Shown: positions 7,857-16,889 of the stretch, in pieces
How the letters are laid out: each line of letters starts with the position of its first letter
Numbering within the stretch: the first letter of the stretch is position 1
Source of the DNA: Rhizobium esperanzae
GTDB lineage: Bacteria; Pseudomonadota; Alphaproteobacteria; Rhizobiales; Rhizobiaceae
Assembly (NCBI RefSeq): GCF_002204185.1
Contig: NZ_MXPU01000012.1
Span: forward strand, 124,001-188,000
Direction of reading: 5' to 3'
Length of the DNA stretch: 64,000 nucleotides
Position numbers and translations under genes: made by a program
Notes under the pieces: model-generated
Database searches by the model: none
Told to the model about the DNA's origin: nothing
The model's input: the letters and a program-made list of their open reading frames with translations, nothing else

Positions 7857-9029
7857 TCAGACCTTCAAAAACTGTGATCCCTTATCAAAGCCCAGCCCGG
7901 GAAATATCTTCCCCGTCAGATCGTCCACACCGACATCGAACTGCCGGAAGAGCATCGCCGCCGCCACCTCGCGCACGTCGGCCGTCGGCATCAGGTCGCG
8001 GTCGTCGAGCAGCTGGCCATCGCCGATCCCCGGCCAGCGGCCGAGGATGCGGCCGCCGTTGATCGCGCCGCCGGCAAGGACGGCGCAGCCGCCGGTGCCG
8101 TGGTCGGTGCCGGCGGAGCCGTTCTGGCGGACGGTGCGGCCGAATTCCGTCATGGCAAGCACTACCGTCTTTGCCCAGATCTCGGGGCCGAGCGTCGTCT
8201 TCAGCGTGTTGATCGCCTGGGCGAGATCCCCTGCCGGTCGCTTGAATTGGCCGGCCTGGCCGATATGGGTGTCCCACCCGGTGATCGAGAAGCTGGCGAT
8301 GCGGTAATCGCCCTTCAGCATGTTGGCCGCGAGCGCCGCGACGTCGCCGATTTTCTCGCCGCGCTCGCCGTCCGGCTCGATCATCATCGCAGCGCCGTCG
8401 GCGCGCGTCGCCTCGGCAAGTGCCTGGGCGAAGGGCGGATCACCGGCATAGAGCCGCGCCAGGAACTGCATCTCGTCACGCGCAGGCGCCAGATTGGAAT
8501 CCGATGCCCAGACGTCGACATTGTTCGGCCCGGAGAGGATCAGCTCCGTCGACGTGTTGACGTCGATCGCCTTGCGCGCATCCGAGCGGGGAATGACAGC
8601 GAGCGCCCGGTTCAGCCAGCCGGTCTTTTCCTCGGCGACATGTTCGCCGCCGGATTCAAGCATGTCCTGCCCGTCGAAATGGCTGCGCTGGTCGCGATAG
8701 GGCGTCGATACAGCATGGACGAAGGCGAGCTCTCGGCTCTTCCAGAGCAGCATCAGGTCGGCGGCGGCGGGATTGAGGCCGAAGTGCCCGTCGAGATCGA
8801 GAAGTCCGCTGTCCGGCGTCAATGCCAGGGTCGGCCTGAGCGCGGCAAAACCGGCGTCGCCGAAAGGCTGCACCAGGTCGAGCCCGTCCATCGCGCCGCG
8901 CAGCACAATGGTGACGAAACGATTATCGCCCGGCATCGCTGCGAAGGTGACCGGCGTGAAGACGGGGGCGGCGGCAAGACAGCAGGCCGATGTCAGAAAG
9001 CCGCGGCGGGAAAGCGAAATCCGGTTCAT
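7857..9029 (-). CDS. DUF1501 protein, exported by Tat
   Basis: 390 residues. The N-terminus holds a twin-arginine signal (SRRGFLTSACCLAAAPVF), so the protein is folded in the cytoplasm and exported. The rest is a DUF1501 domain, distantly related to the alkaline phosphatase/sulfatase superfamily, with GTDHGTGGCAVLAGGAINGG and TEFGRTV motifs near the C-terminus and SHFDGQDMLE in the middle. It lies 10 bp after the DUF1800 gene, and the two families are nearly always paired in bacteria. The function is unknown; a periplasmic or surface hydrolase-like role is inferred. The ATG follows GGAGG. Confidence 0.92.
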   Translation of the reverse strand: MNRISLSRRGFLTSACCLAAAPVFTPVTFAAMPGDNRFVTIVLRGAMDGLDLVQPFGDAGFAALRPTLALTPDSGLLDLDGHFGLNPAAADLMLLWKSRELAFVHAVSTPYRDQRSHFDGQDMLESGGEHVAEEKTGWLNRALAVIPRSDARKAIDVNTSTELILSGPNNVDVWASDSNLAPARDEMQFLARLYAGDPPFAQALAEATRADGAAMMIEPDGERGEKIGDVAALAANMLKGDYRIASFSITGWDTHIGQAGQFKRPAGDLAQAINTLKTTLGPEIWAKTVVLAMTEFGRTVRQNGSAGTDHGTGGCAVLAGGAINGGRILGRWPGIGDGQLLDDRDLMPTADVREVAAAMLFRQFDVGVDDLTGKIFPGLGFDKGSQFLKV

Positions 9030-9039
9030 TGGGAGCCTC

Positions 9040-10551
9040 CTATCGGCGGTTGAATTCCGGCGATGCCAGCACCAGCGTCAAACCGCTGATCCTGTTCGGC
9101 GCCTGCGATACCACGCGGATCGTTTCATCGCGCGCGGCATCGGCAAGCGTCGATCTCAGGAACGCGCGCGGATCCTCGTCGCGGCCGAACTGCGCCGCGG
9201 CCCGCCTTGCCCAGGCGAGGCGCTCGGCGAGTTGGCTGCCGGTGATCCAGGCGGAAAAGCCTTCCTCGAAACCAGCAGGGCTCGGCGGCAGCCAGGTCGG
9301 CTGGCCCATGCGCTTCAGCGCCCCCTGCCCCAATGCCCGCGCCGCCCGAAAGGCCTTGAGCCGCTTGTCCCGCGCCTCTCCGGCGGGATCCGTCGTCACT
9401 GGCGCTCCCGCCATGCCGGGCGTGTTGGCCGCCATATCGCCCTCATCCGTTCCCTGCTGATTGGCTGCCAGGAAGCTGCCGACGACGCCGTTGACCGGCC
9501 CTGCATTCAGCGCCCTCAGACCGGCAACAACGAAATCGAACGGCTGACGCGCCTTGGCGCCCTCGTTTTGCCAGGCGGCCGGATGGTCGAGCATGGCGGT
9601 GTAGACGGCGGTGAGATCACCATCCGTCTTTCTCCAAGCCGCCGCCATGTCGGAAACCATCCCCTCGTCTGGCTGGTCGGAGACGAAATGCACCGCGAGC
9701 TTGCGGCTGATATGCGCCGCCGTCTTCGGATGGACCGAGAGGTCATCGAGCATGTCGAGATAATCCTCGCGCGAGCGCCGGCGCCCGCCATAACTGACGC
9801 CGAGCACCTGATGCTCGCCGGGCTCCGAAATGTTCGGCCGAAAGGCGATATCCATCTCCTTGCGGTCGATGGTGAGCCCCGTCAGCACCATGGCCGCGGC
9901 GGTAACATCCGCCTGGGTATAGCCGCTGCCGGCCCCGAGCGTGTGCAGTTCCAGGAGCTCGCGTCCGAGATTTTCGTTCAGCCCCTTGTTGCGCTTGACG
10001 CCGCCGGCCGAATCCGGCCCGAGCGAATCCGCCTGGTCGAGGTAGATCAGCATGGCGGGATGAGCGGTGGCGCTGCGCAGGAGATCGCCGAACCTGCCCG
10101 ATATAAACGGCCGGATTGCCTCGGCCTCGTAGAGCGGCACGATGAGGCGCATCGGCAGGCTCTTGTTGGCGCTGGTGGAGAAATGATCGGTCCAGAAGGT
10201 CGAAAGCCGCTCGTAAAAGCCGTAGGGCGACAGCACCGCCTGCATCAGCCGCAGGTTCGCATCGTGCTGGAACTGCTGCTGCGCCTGGCGCTGCACAGCC
10301 TTGCGCATCTCGCGGCGCGTCGGATCGTCGGTGACCGTCTTGGCATCTTCCCGGATCTGCTTCATCTGGTCCTGCAGGCTGAGGATCGCCCGGTGACGCA
10401 TGTCGGGGCCACCGAGCGGAAAGTCCGGCGTCGCCGCCGCCCCTTTGGACAACTGCCCGATCAGTTCATCCTTGCTTTGCGGCGCCACCTCGCCCGGCCG
10501 GAAACCATAACCGAACCGGATCGCCGCCATCGTCGGGAAAGAGAGGCTCAT
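9040..10551 (-). CDS. DUF1800 family protein
   Basis: 503 residues of the DUF1800 family, mostly alpha-helical. Recognisable stretches are FWTDHFSTSANK, NENLGRELLELHTLG and the C-terminal LTLVLASPEFNRR. The ATG at 10551 is preceded by an unusually strong AGGAGGTGAT ribosome site. No clear signal peptide is seen, although its partner carries one; co-export with the Tat-targeted DUF1501 protein is possible. It is first in a two-gene operon with DUF1501 (10-bp gap). Confidence 0.92.
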   Translation of the reverse strand: MSLSFPTMAAIRFGYGFRPGEVAPQSKDELIGQLSKGAAATPDFPLGGPDMRHRAILSLQDQMKQIREDAKTVTDDPTRREMRKAVQRQAQQQFQHDANLRLMQAVLSPYGFYERLSTFWTDHFSTSANKSLPMRLIVPLYEAEAIRPFISGRFGDLLRSATAHPAMLIYLDQADSLGPDSAGGVKRNKGLNENLGRELLELHTLGAGSGYTQADVTAAAMVLTGLTIDRKEMDIAFRPNISEPGEHQVLGVSYGGRRRSREDYLDMLDDLSVHPKTAAHISRKLAVHFVSDQPDEGMVSDMAAAWRKTDGDLTAVYTAMLDHPAAWQNEGAKARQPFDFVVAGLRALNAGPVNGVVGSFLAANQQGTDEGDMAANTPGMAGAPVTTDPAGEARDKRLKAFRAARALGQGALKRMGQPTWLPPSPAGFEEGFSAWITGSQLAERLAWARRAAAQFGRDEDPRAFLRSTLADAARDETIRVVSQAPNRISGLTLVLASPEFNRR

Positions 10552-10759
10552 GCCCGATCACCTCCTGATCACTTGATGGTGACAGGCTGACAGCCGATTG
10601 CGACGGGAATCTGTAGGAAATGCGGCGATATCACGACATGGACGATTTGTAATCTACTGAAAAGGTTCAGGTTTCATGCGCTGAAAATGAGAATGCTCGA
10701 TTTGTTGCGGTAGGCGGTTTCAGTTTCAACCCGCCGACGGCTCCGGCATTTCATTCGTC

Positions 10760-11560
10760 TCAAGCCACCCTGCCCCGGCACGCCCATGCGACCGAAGCAA
10801 ACGATCGCGGCCCATCCGGCTCGCCGGCCTCATAGGCGGCCCGAATGGCGGCGTCGACGGCCTTTTTCTTGTCCGGCTCGAGTCCCGCAACATACCTGCC
10901 GAGCGGCCCTTCGCCGGCTGCGATCGGTTGCCAATAGTCGTCGAAGGAAAGATAGTCCATCCGCACCAGGAGCGAGGTTTCCTCGACATCGGAAAGGCCC
11001 TGCGCGATGAAGGTCTGTTTCATTTCCCCCGGCCGCATCATCGGCTGGAAACAGTATCGGCGGCGCAGCGGCAGCGCGTCCGCGTCGAGCATGACGGCCG
11101 TATCCCACAGCATCCGCATGTTCGACATACCGCCGTAATGGTCCCAGACGGCGGCAGCGACCACGCCGCCGGGGCGGACGACGCGGGCCATCTCGGCCAC
11201 CGCCTTGCCGGCCTCCGGCACGAAATGCAGCATCAGCAGCGACATCGCCCTGTCGAAACAGTCGTCCTCGAAAGGCATCGCGCAGGCATCCGCCTGTTGG
11301 ATCGATATGCGTGGATCGGTATTGGCCCGTTTCGCCGCCTCGACGAAGACAGGAGAATAATCGATGGCGGCGATCTCCCGCAGGCCGGGCGTTTGCGCTA
11401 GCGTAAAAGCCAGGCTGCCGGTCCCGCAGCCGACGTCGAGCACGCGATCGCCATCCGCCAGCCCGGCGAAATCGATGAGCATCGGCGCCAGCTTCCGGCT
11501 CCATCGGCCCATCAGCCGCTCATAACCATCCGCACTTTCGACATGAAAACTCGACGACAT
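10760..11560 (-). CDS. Class I SAM-dependent methyltransferase
   Basis: 266 residues with motif I VLDVGCGTGSLAF (about residue 38), the acidic IAAIDYSPVFV, FDRAMSLLMLHFVPEAGKA as motif II and MARVVRPGGVVAAAVWD. The open frame extends 43 codons upstream, but the ATG at 11560 has GGGGAGGAGGC directly in front and matches family starts. Acceptor substrate unknown. A single-gene unit between the DUF1800 operon and the NmrA gene. Confidence 0.88.
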   Translation of the reverse strand: MSSSFHVESADGYERLMGRWSRKLAPMLIDFAGLADGDRVLDVGCGTGSLAFTLAQTPGLREIAAIDYSPVFVEAAKRANTDPRISIQQADACAMPFEDDCFDRAMSLLMLHFVPEAGKAVAEMARVVRPGGVVAAAVWDHYGGMSNMRMLWDTAVMLDADALPLRRRYCFQPMMRPGEMKQTFIAQGLSDVEETSLLVRMDYLSFDDYWQPIAAGEGPLGRYVAGLEPDKKKAVDAAIRAAYEAGEPDGPRSFASVAWACRGRVA

Positions 11561-11711
11561 TGAAGCCTCCTCCCCCAAGGACGATGGCTGATTATGAACG
11601 CGCCGCCGGGGGCCGCAAGCGGATAATCGCTGGCGGTCCGCCGGATCTCCTTCTCCCTCATCCTCGGCCCTGCGCCGAGGATCTGCCACCGGTCAACCGC
11701 CGTGGAGCGCG

Positions 11712-12590
11712 TCAGCCGTCGGCTTTATCCAGAACGCTCCAATCAAACCCGCGTGCCCAATCGGCGTAACGGTGCCAGCCAACGTCAGGAAAATCGCGGC
11801 GAAGGGAGACAATATCGGCGTCGTAGCCGGTGCGGTCGAACCATTCATACATCAGCGCCGCATCCGCGCTCTGCTGCCGCATCGCGGCAATCGGCAATTC
11901 CTGATAGCCGATCGGACGGCCGAGCACTTCCGACAGGACTTTCGCCTGCTCCTCGCCGGACAATTCGTCACCGGCAATGTTGAAACGCCTGCCGAAAACC
12001 TGTTCGCGCCGTTCGGTCAGGGCCGCAACGAAGGCGCCGATATCGGCAAGGCAAATCTGCTGCAGCACGCGCCCGGGAGGCAGGGCCGCGGCGTAGACGC
12101 CCTGGCGCAGCCCGTCTATAGCCCAGGGCGCCACGGTGTTTTCCATGAAGGCGACGGGCGCGCTGATATAGGGAATGCCGAGCCCGGCAATATGCTGCTC
12201 GACCAGAAACTTGCTGTCGAAATGCGGAATGCCCGTCTTTCTGTCGGCGTCGGCGACGGAGGAATAAATCAGGTGCCCGATACCGGCAGCCTTCGCCGCA
12301 TTCGCGGCGGTGATGCCCTGGCGGGTTTCCGCATCCGTCCCCGCCTCGTAGCTATTGCCCATCAGGAACATCGTGTCGACACCGCTCGCAGCCTGCGTCA
12401 CCGACCCGGCATCGTCGAGATCACCGGCGACGACTTCGACTCCCGCCGCGGCCAGGCGCCTGGCGCTGTCGCTCTCCCATCTACGGCAGATCGCCCTGAC
12501 GCGGTGGCCCCGCGCCAGCAATGCGCGGGCGACCGCGCCGCCCTGCTGTCCGGTCGCGCCCGTTACCAGCACGCTTCTTTCCTTGCCCAT
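11712..12590 (-). CDS. NmrA-like NAD(P)-binding oxidoreductase/sensor
   Basis: 292 residues. The N-terminal Rossmann motif VLVTGATGQQGGAVARALL binds NAD(P). It is an atypical short-chain dehydrogenase of the NmrA/HSCARG group, which includes quinone reductases and redox sensors that lack the usual YxxxK site. The start at 12590 has AAGGAG upstream; an upstream in-frame extension looks non-coding. It is divergent from a LysR-type regulator with 101 bp between, the classical arrangement for a LysR protein and its target. Confidence 0.88.
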   Translation of the reverse strand: MGKERSVLVTGATGQQGGAVARALLARGHRVRAICRRWESDSARRLAAAGVEVVAGDLDDAGSVTQAASGVDTMFLMGNSYEAGTDAETRQGITAANAAKAAGIGHLIYSSVADADRKTGIPHFDSKFLVEQHIAGLGIPYISAPVAFMENTVAPWAIDGLRQGVYAAALPPGRVLQQICLADIGAFVAALTERREQVFGRRFNIAGDELSGEEQAKVLSEVLGRPIGYQELPIAAMRQQSADAALMYEWFDRTGYDADIVSLRRDFPDVGWHRYADWARGFDWSVLDKADG

Positions 12591-12691
12591 GTCTCTGCTC
12601 CTTGTCGTTTGGCGATGAGACAGAGGTAAGGCTTGCCGCATTGAACCATAATGGCCTAAGATTGAGAAACATCGTGCCACTGGTGAATACA

Positions 12692-13615
12692 ATGCTCGAT
12701 CTCAATGACATCATCGTCTTCGCCCGTGTCGTCGAGGCCGGCAGCTTCACCGCCGCCGCCCGCCTGCTCGCCATGCCGAAGACGACGGTCAGCCGCCGTA
12801 TCGCCGCGCTTGAGCGCGAGGTCGGCGTGCGGCTCCTGCAGCGGACCACCCGCAGCCTCAGGCTGACGGATGCGGGACGCCTCTATTACGAGGAAAGCAG
12901 TGAGGCGCTTCGCACCCTCGAGCAGGCGAACCTTCGGCTAGCCGAGGCGCGGGCCGAGCCAGCCGGCACGATCCGCATCTCCGCGCCCGTCGGCTTCGGC
13001 GACCATTTCCTCGCCGCTGCGATCTTCGACTTCCTCGCGGCCTACCCGAAGACCAAGGTCGAACTGCGCCTGACCGACGACAGGCTCAATCTTATCGAGA
13101 ACGGCATAGACCTCGCCTTCCGCACCGGCATTTTGGAGGATTCGACGCTGATCGCCCGCAAGCTCAGCTCGACCTACAGGATTCTCTGCGCCAGCCCTGA
13201 CTATCTCGCCCGCTGCGGCACGCCCGGTCGGCCGGCGGACCTCACCGGCCACGACTGCGTGATCGCCGGTCCGTCGGCGGCCAATGTGCCCTGGGTGCTG
13301 GAGGGCGCGGACATCCGGGAAACAGTCACGGTATCGGGACGGTTCGCCGCCAACGAGATGCAGGCGGTCATGGCCGCTGCAATTGCCGGCTACGGCATCG
13401 CGCAACTGCCGCACGGCCTCGCCGAGGCCTGCATCGCGGACGGCCGACTGCGCCGCGTCCTTGATGATTACACGACGCCGGCCGGCGGCCTGCATGTCGT
13501 CTACCCCAGCAGTCAGCACCTGTCGCCTTTGGTCAAGGCCTTCATCGACCTTGCCGCCGCGCGGCTGAACGCGGGGAATGGCGCGAACGATGACCTGGCG
13601 GTCATATCGCCATAG
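12692..13615 (+). CDS. LysR-type transcriptional regulator
   Basis: 307 residues. The N-terminal winged helix-turn-helix (about 1-60, with AGSFTAAARLLAMPKTTVSRRIAALE) is followed by a periplasmic-binding-like effector domain (about 88-295). It most likely controls the divergent NmrA-like gene from the 101-bp shared region. The ATG at 12692 (LDLNDIIVFARVVEAGSF) matches family starts; the ribosome site is weak. The effector is unknown. Confidence 0.93.
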   Translation: MLDLNDIIVFARVVEAGSFTAAARLLAMPKTTVSRRIAALEREVGVRLLQRTTRSLRLTDAGRLYYEESSEALRTLEQANLRLAEARAEPAGTIRISAPVGFGDHFLAAAIFDFLAAYPKTKVELRLTDDRLNLIENGIDLAFRTGILEDSTLIARKLSSTYRILCASPDYLARCGTPGRPADLTGHDCVIAGPSAANVPWVLEGADIRETVTVSGRFAANEMQAVMAAAIAGYGIAQLPHGLAEACIADGRLRRVLDDYTTPAGGLHVVYPSSQHLSPLVKAFIDLAAARLNAGNGANDDLAVISP

Positions 13616-13631
13616 ATCCGTATGCCTCCCG

Positions 13632-13886
13632 TCACTGCCAAAGAAAATCCGGTCCGGTGCTCTGCGACGTCAGCTTGAGAGTGCCGTCCGGCTGAACGAC
13701 ATAGGTCTCGAAGACGCGGTAGCCGAACTGGCCGAGAAAGGTGTTCTTGACAACGGTTCCCGCGCGATACGGCGAATGAATGACCTTTCCGCCATAGGTG
13801 AGACTACCGGGAAGCGCCTGCGGTTCGCCGGCCGCGCTGGCACAGGCTGTCAGCGCCGATAGAACCGCAATGAGCGCGTGCTTCAT
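13632..13886 (-). CDS. Small secreted lipoprotein, unknown function
   Basis: 84 residues with a short signal peptide ending in a lipobox (ALTAC, Cys about residue 15), so probably anchored in the envelope. The mature part is short, with YGGKVIHSPYRAGTVVKN and GYRVFETYVVQPDGTLKL, suggesting a small beta-sheet domain. No family recognised. It is convergent with the LysR gene (16 bp between stops). Confidence 0.65.
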   Translation of the reverse strand: MKHALIAVLSALTACASAAGEPQALPGSLTYGGKVIHSPYRAGTVVKNTFLGQFGYRVFETYVVQPDGTLKLTSQSTGPDFLWQ

Positions 13887-13946
13887 CAGACGACCTCGAG
13901 GTTGACATTGTCGGCCAGACGCCTCGATCTCTTCGACAGCCGGGCG

Positions 13947-14324
13947 TCAGAGGACGGCATTACTGCCATCGAAGTCCCTGCGCAAAGCCTGTGCCCGCGA
14001 GAGCGCGCTGGCGATCCTGTCGTCGGTGAAGGGTTTTGGGATGATGTCGAGTGCACCTTCCATGCCATTTCCGACATTCTCCGGACTGCCGGTGACGAAG
14101 ATGACATCGACGCCGTAGCGGTCGATCAGCCGGCGGGCAAGCTGCGCGCCGCTGACCCCGTCCGCGAGACTGAGATCGACGAGCGCGACGTCGCTTTTCG
14201 GAGCATAGGCGAGGGCCTGCTCAACGGTCGAAACCGGTCCGACGGTCTGGTGTCCGGCATCCTGCGCGATACGTTCGAGCTCCAGGGCGATGAGGCCCTC
14301 GTCTTCAACGATCATGACTTTCAT
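13947..14324 (-). CDS. Single-domain response regulator
   Basis: 125 residues consisting of a CheY-like receiver only: acidic pair E7/D8, phospho-acceptor D50 (ALVDLSL), T78 (FVTGSP) and K97 (IPKPF). No output domain follows. The ATG at 14324 has a strong GGGAGGAGG site. Such stand-alone receivers act as phosphate shuttles or act on protein partners; in rhizobia some work with HWE kinases in the general stress response. No kinase gene is adjacent, so the partner is unknown. Confidence 0.9.
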   Translation of the reverse strand: MKVMIVEDEGLIALELERIAQDAGHQTVGPVSTVEQALAYAPKSDVALVDLSLADGVSGAQLARRLIDRYGVDVIFVTGSPENVGNGMEGALDIIPKPFTDDRIASALSRAQALRRDFDGSNAVL

Positions 14325-14459
14325 GGATCCTCCTCCCATCGCAGGCTCGCCGGTAGACACATCCCCGGTCACCGTCCTAACGCAACTCCCGCTCGAAAGT
14401 TTCCGCCGCAAAGGAGGGAGTGCGAAAAATGGTAAGCAATTCGGTAAGGGCATCGGCAG

Positions 14460-15020
14460 CTACCGCTCGATGCTGCCGTTGCGCCGGATCTTCCGCTGCA
14501 GGAGCAGAATGCCGTAGAGCAACGCTTCGGCCGTCGGCGGGCAGCCGGGAACATAGATGTCGACCGGCACCACCCGGTCGCAGCCGCGCACGACGGAATA
14601 AGAATAATGGTAATAGCCGCCGCCATTGGCGCAGGAGCCCATGGAGATGACGTAGCGCGGTTCCGGCATCTGGTCATAAACCTTGCGCAGCGCAGGCGCC
14701 ATCTTGTTGCACAGCGTCCCTGCCACGATCATCAGGTCCGACTGCCTCGGGCTTCCGCGCGGGGCGACGCCGAAGCGTTCGACATCGTAGCGCGGCATGG
14801 ACATCTGCATCATCTCGATGGCGCAGCAGGCAAGACCGAAGGTCATCCACATCAGCGAGCCGGTGCGCGCCCAGGTGATGAGTTCGTCGGTGCTGGTGAC
14901 TAGAAAGCCTTTGTCGGCAAGCTCGGCATTGATCGTCCCCATCGTCGGGTCGCCCTGCCGCTGTTCACCGGGAAACTGGAAATTGCGCGGGACCGAGTGC
15001 GGTTGCGTGAAGGACGGCAT
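14460..15020 (-). CDS. nuoB: NADH-quinone oxidoreductase subunit B paralogue
   Basis: 186 residues of the NuoB/PSST family, which carries the N2 [4Fe-4S] cluster of complex I. The ligands are intact: tandem C65-C66 (GLACCAIEM), C130 (SMGSCANGG) and C160 (VPGCPPTAEA). The ATG at 15020 follows AGGAGA. No other nuo genes are near, so this is an orphan copy apart from a complete nuo operon, as reported in some rhizobia (nuoB2). It could replace the main subunit under some conditions or belong to a partial complex; both are inference. Confidence 0.9.
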   Translation of the reverse strand: MPSFTQPHSVPRNFQFPGEQRQGDPTMGTINAELADKGFLVTSTDELITWARTGSLMWMTFGLACCAIEMMQMSMPRYDVERFGVAPRGSPRQSDLMIVAGTLCNKMAPALRKVYDQMPEPRYVISMGSCANGGGYYHYSYSVVRGCDRVVPVDIYVPGCPPTAEALLYGILLLQRKIRRNGSIER

Positions 15021-15163
15021 CGTGTTCTCCTGCGAGCCGACCTCAAACACAGCGCGGACGACAAAGTTCCAGCCGCGCCCGTCCCGGTACGAAAACGGAC
15101 GGGAGTCTTTTTCATGAGTTTTCCAAGATGCGGCGCTCAACGCCAAAGGGATCGCCCGCCCTA

Positions 15164-15532
15164 TCACTGGCCCTTGTCGAGGAACCAGCCGATGGCAGCA
15201 TCGTTCCGGCACCGGGAAAGCGGCAATTGCCGCACGGAGTGAATACGGGTGATCCCCTCCTCACCGTCCGTGTCGACGTCCATGCAGGCGCAGGCATAAC
15301 CATGCGAGGCATAGGTGTAGACAAATTCGCCGACCGTCAGGTCGGGGATCTTGTCCATTCCCTCGGCCGCCTTGTAGCCGCTGCCATTGTCCATGATGGT
15401 CCAGCCGCCGCCGGCATCCATGAGCGACCATTTGGCCATCGAGGGATTCTCCAGCCAGCCGCAGCGGCGTTCGGCATGCGCCGCGGCGGGCGCGAGAAGC
15501 ACCATCAGAACAAGCGCTTGCAACCTCGTCAT
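15164..15532 (-). CDS. DUF4087-like secreted protein
   Basis: 122 residues with an N-terminal signal peptide (LQALVLMVLLAPAAAHA). The mature protein starts RRCGWLENPSMAKWSLMD, which I associate with DUF4087, and it has several Cys residues that could form disulfides (ACACMD, SRCRND). Probably periplasmic; function unknown. The ATG at 15532 has GGAGGGG upstream. Confidence 0.7.
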   Translation of the reverse strand: MTRLQALVLMVLLAPAAAHAERRCGWLENPSMAKWSLMDAGGGWTIMDNGSGYKAAEGMDKIPDLTVGEFVYTYASHGYACACMDVDTDGEEGITRIHSVRQLPLSRCRNDAAIGWFLDKGQ

Positions 15533-15644
15533 CGACCCCTCCGCCTCGTCGGCCACTATGCATGGTCAGTGGCCGGCAAGGCAACTGGGGGTAATTCAGA
15601 CCGCGCGACTTCTCTCCATCATCGCGCCACCTCTTCCCCAGCCA

Positions 15645-15680
15645 CCCTCCCTCGTCCTTCGAGGCTCCGGCCTTGAGCAC
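15645..15680. repeat. Part of the mosaic intergenic element
   Basis: CCTCGTCCTTCGAGGCTCCGG is the inverted form of the CCTCGAAGGACGAGG block found at 7721, 55959 and 60319. It lies in the 287-bp gap between two minus-strand genes; no gene is visible there. Confidence 0.6.
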
Positions 15681-15819
15681 GAGATACTTTCGTCTTTCCT
15701 TTGCGGGCGTGCTGTGCGGCACCCCCATACCCTTCATCCTGAAACGCGCATCTTCGCCGCACGACCGCGTCAGACAGCTACGACAGCGTACAAGAATGAG
15801 GGCTGATCCTGAACGCGGC

Positions 15820-16608
15820 TCAGGATTTCCCCTTGGCGCTTTCCTCTCGGAACGCCGCTTCACCGGCATCGGAGACCTCGACCCATTTCTCGTCGGGCTC
15901 GGCGTCGGCAACGTAACTGTCGTGCCAGTTCCACCATTTGTAGGTCGGGGTCTGCGGATAGCCCGCAGGCGAATCCTCCCAGACTTCCTGGCGTCCGAGC
16001 GGCGTGATGTCGAGATAATTCCAGGTGCCGCCCATCTGCTCGTCGCCGCGGTTGTTGACGAAATAGGTGCGGAAGATGCGCTCGCCGTCGCGGTAAAAGA
16101 CATTGGTGCCGTGCCATTCGTCGACGCCGAAATCCTTGTCGAAGTCGTCGGTGATCGTCACCCACGGCATCGTCCAGCCCATCCGTTCCTTCAGCCGCGC
16201 TATGTCGGCCTGCGGCGCGCGCGATGCGAAGACCAGCGTCGTGTCGCGGGCGTTGAGATGGGCGACATGGGCGACCTGATCGGCAACCATCGAGCAGCCG
16301 CGGCAGGCATGCTCGGGCCAGCCGAAGACGCCGGGCTCGTAAAATGCGCGGTAGACGATGAGTTGGTGCCGGCTTTCGAACAGGTCGAGCAGGCTGATCC
16401 TGCCTTTCGGCGCTTCGAAAGCATATTGCTTTTCGACGGCCATCCACGGCATGCGCCGCCGCTCGGCGGCAAGCGCGTCACGGGCACGCGTATGCGCCTT
16501 TTCCTTCACGAGAAGCTGCCGGTGAGCCGCCTCCCAGGCCGCCTGCGACACAACGGGCGGCCTCTGCATGGTCTGTCCGCCCTTTCCATTCTCGGCTGTT
16601 GCAGTCAT
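15820..16608 (-). CDS. DUF899 thioredoxin-like protein
   Basis: 262 residues of the DUF899 family (thioredoxin fold). A single C-x-x-C-like site is visible in HACRGCSMVAD (about residue 100), plus RAFYEPGVFGWPEH and a C-terminal tryptophan-rich stretch (YKWWNWHDSY). Such proteins are predicted to act in thiol redox chemistry; the substrate is unknown. The start at 16608 has GAGGAG. The upstream region, shared with the divergent cyclase gene, carries three phased palindromes at 16738-16800. Confidence 0.88.
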   Translation of the reverse strand: MTATAENGKGGQTMQRPPVVSQAAWEAAHRQLLVKEKAHTRARDALAAERRRMPWMAVEKQYAFEAPKGRISLLDLFESRHQLIVYRAFYEPGVFGWPEHACRGCSMVADQVAHVAHLNARDTTLVFASRAPQADIARLKERMGWTMPWVTITDDFDKDFGVDEWHGTNVFYRDGERIFRTYFVNNRGDEQMGGTWNYLDITPLGRQEVWEDSPAGYPQTPTYKWWNWHDSYVADAEPDEKWVEVSDAGEAAFREESAKGKS

Positions 16609-16737
16609 CGCTTCAATCTCCTCTTTGGGGCGAGTTCCCGCGCTCCCTTCCGAAAGCCGGTGCATCGCGATTGGTCGGAGATAGTTTCGCATCGGGCATC
16701 GAACAGTGGGAGTAACAAGTATGTCTGTTATCCCGCG

Positions 16738-16800
16738 GCCAACGCAGTTGGTCCGCAAGCCAACGCGGTTGGTCCGTAGGCCAACGCAGTTGGTCCGCCC
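16738..16800. promoter_or_regulatory. Three tandem 21-bp units, each with the palindrome CCAACGCRGTTGG
   Basis: Three direct repeats of exactly 21 bp (16738-16758, 16759-16779, 16780-16800), each holding a 13-bp palindrome CCAAC-GCR-GTTGG. Spacing of 21 bp is two turns of DNA, so bound proteins would sit on one face. The array lies in the divergent region between the DUF899 gene and the class III cyclase gene, 90 bp upstream of the cyclase start and 130 bp from the DUF899 start. It looks like a cooperative repressor or activator site; the regulator is not in this window or not recognisable. Confidence 0.75.
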
Positions 16801-16889
16801 GCGGTCGATGAAACCTCCTCAACCAACACAACAGTTGCCAAAAGCCACATGTTGACGGAAGCTTCACCACGGCCATTGGATCGCGTGAC

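Noticed and set aside
8773..10590. Plus-strand open frame (605 codons)
   Set aside because: Antisense to the DUF1800 gene; no ribosome site or domain.
16738..16800. Possible CRISPR array
   Set aside because: Only three units, no spacers: the repeats are contiguous and palindromic, so an operator array fits better.
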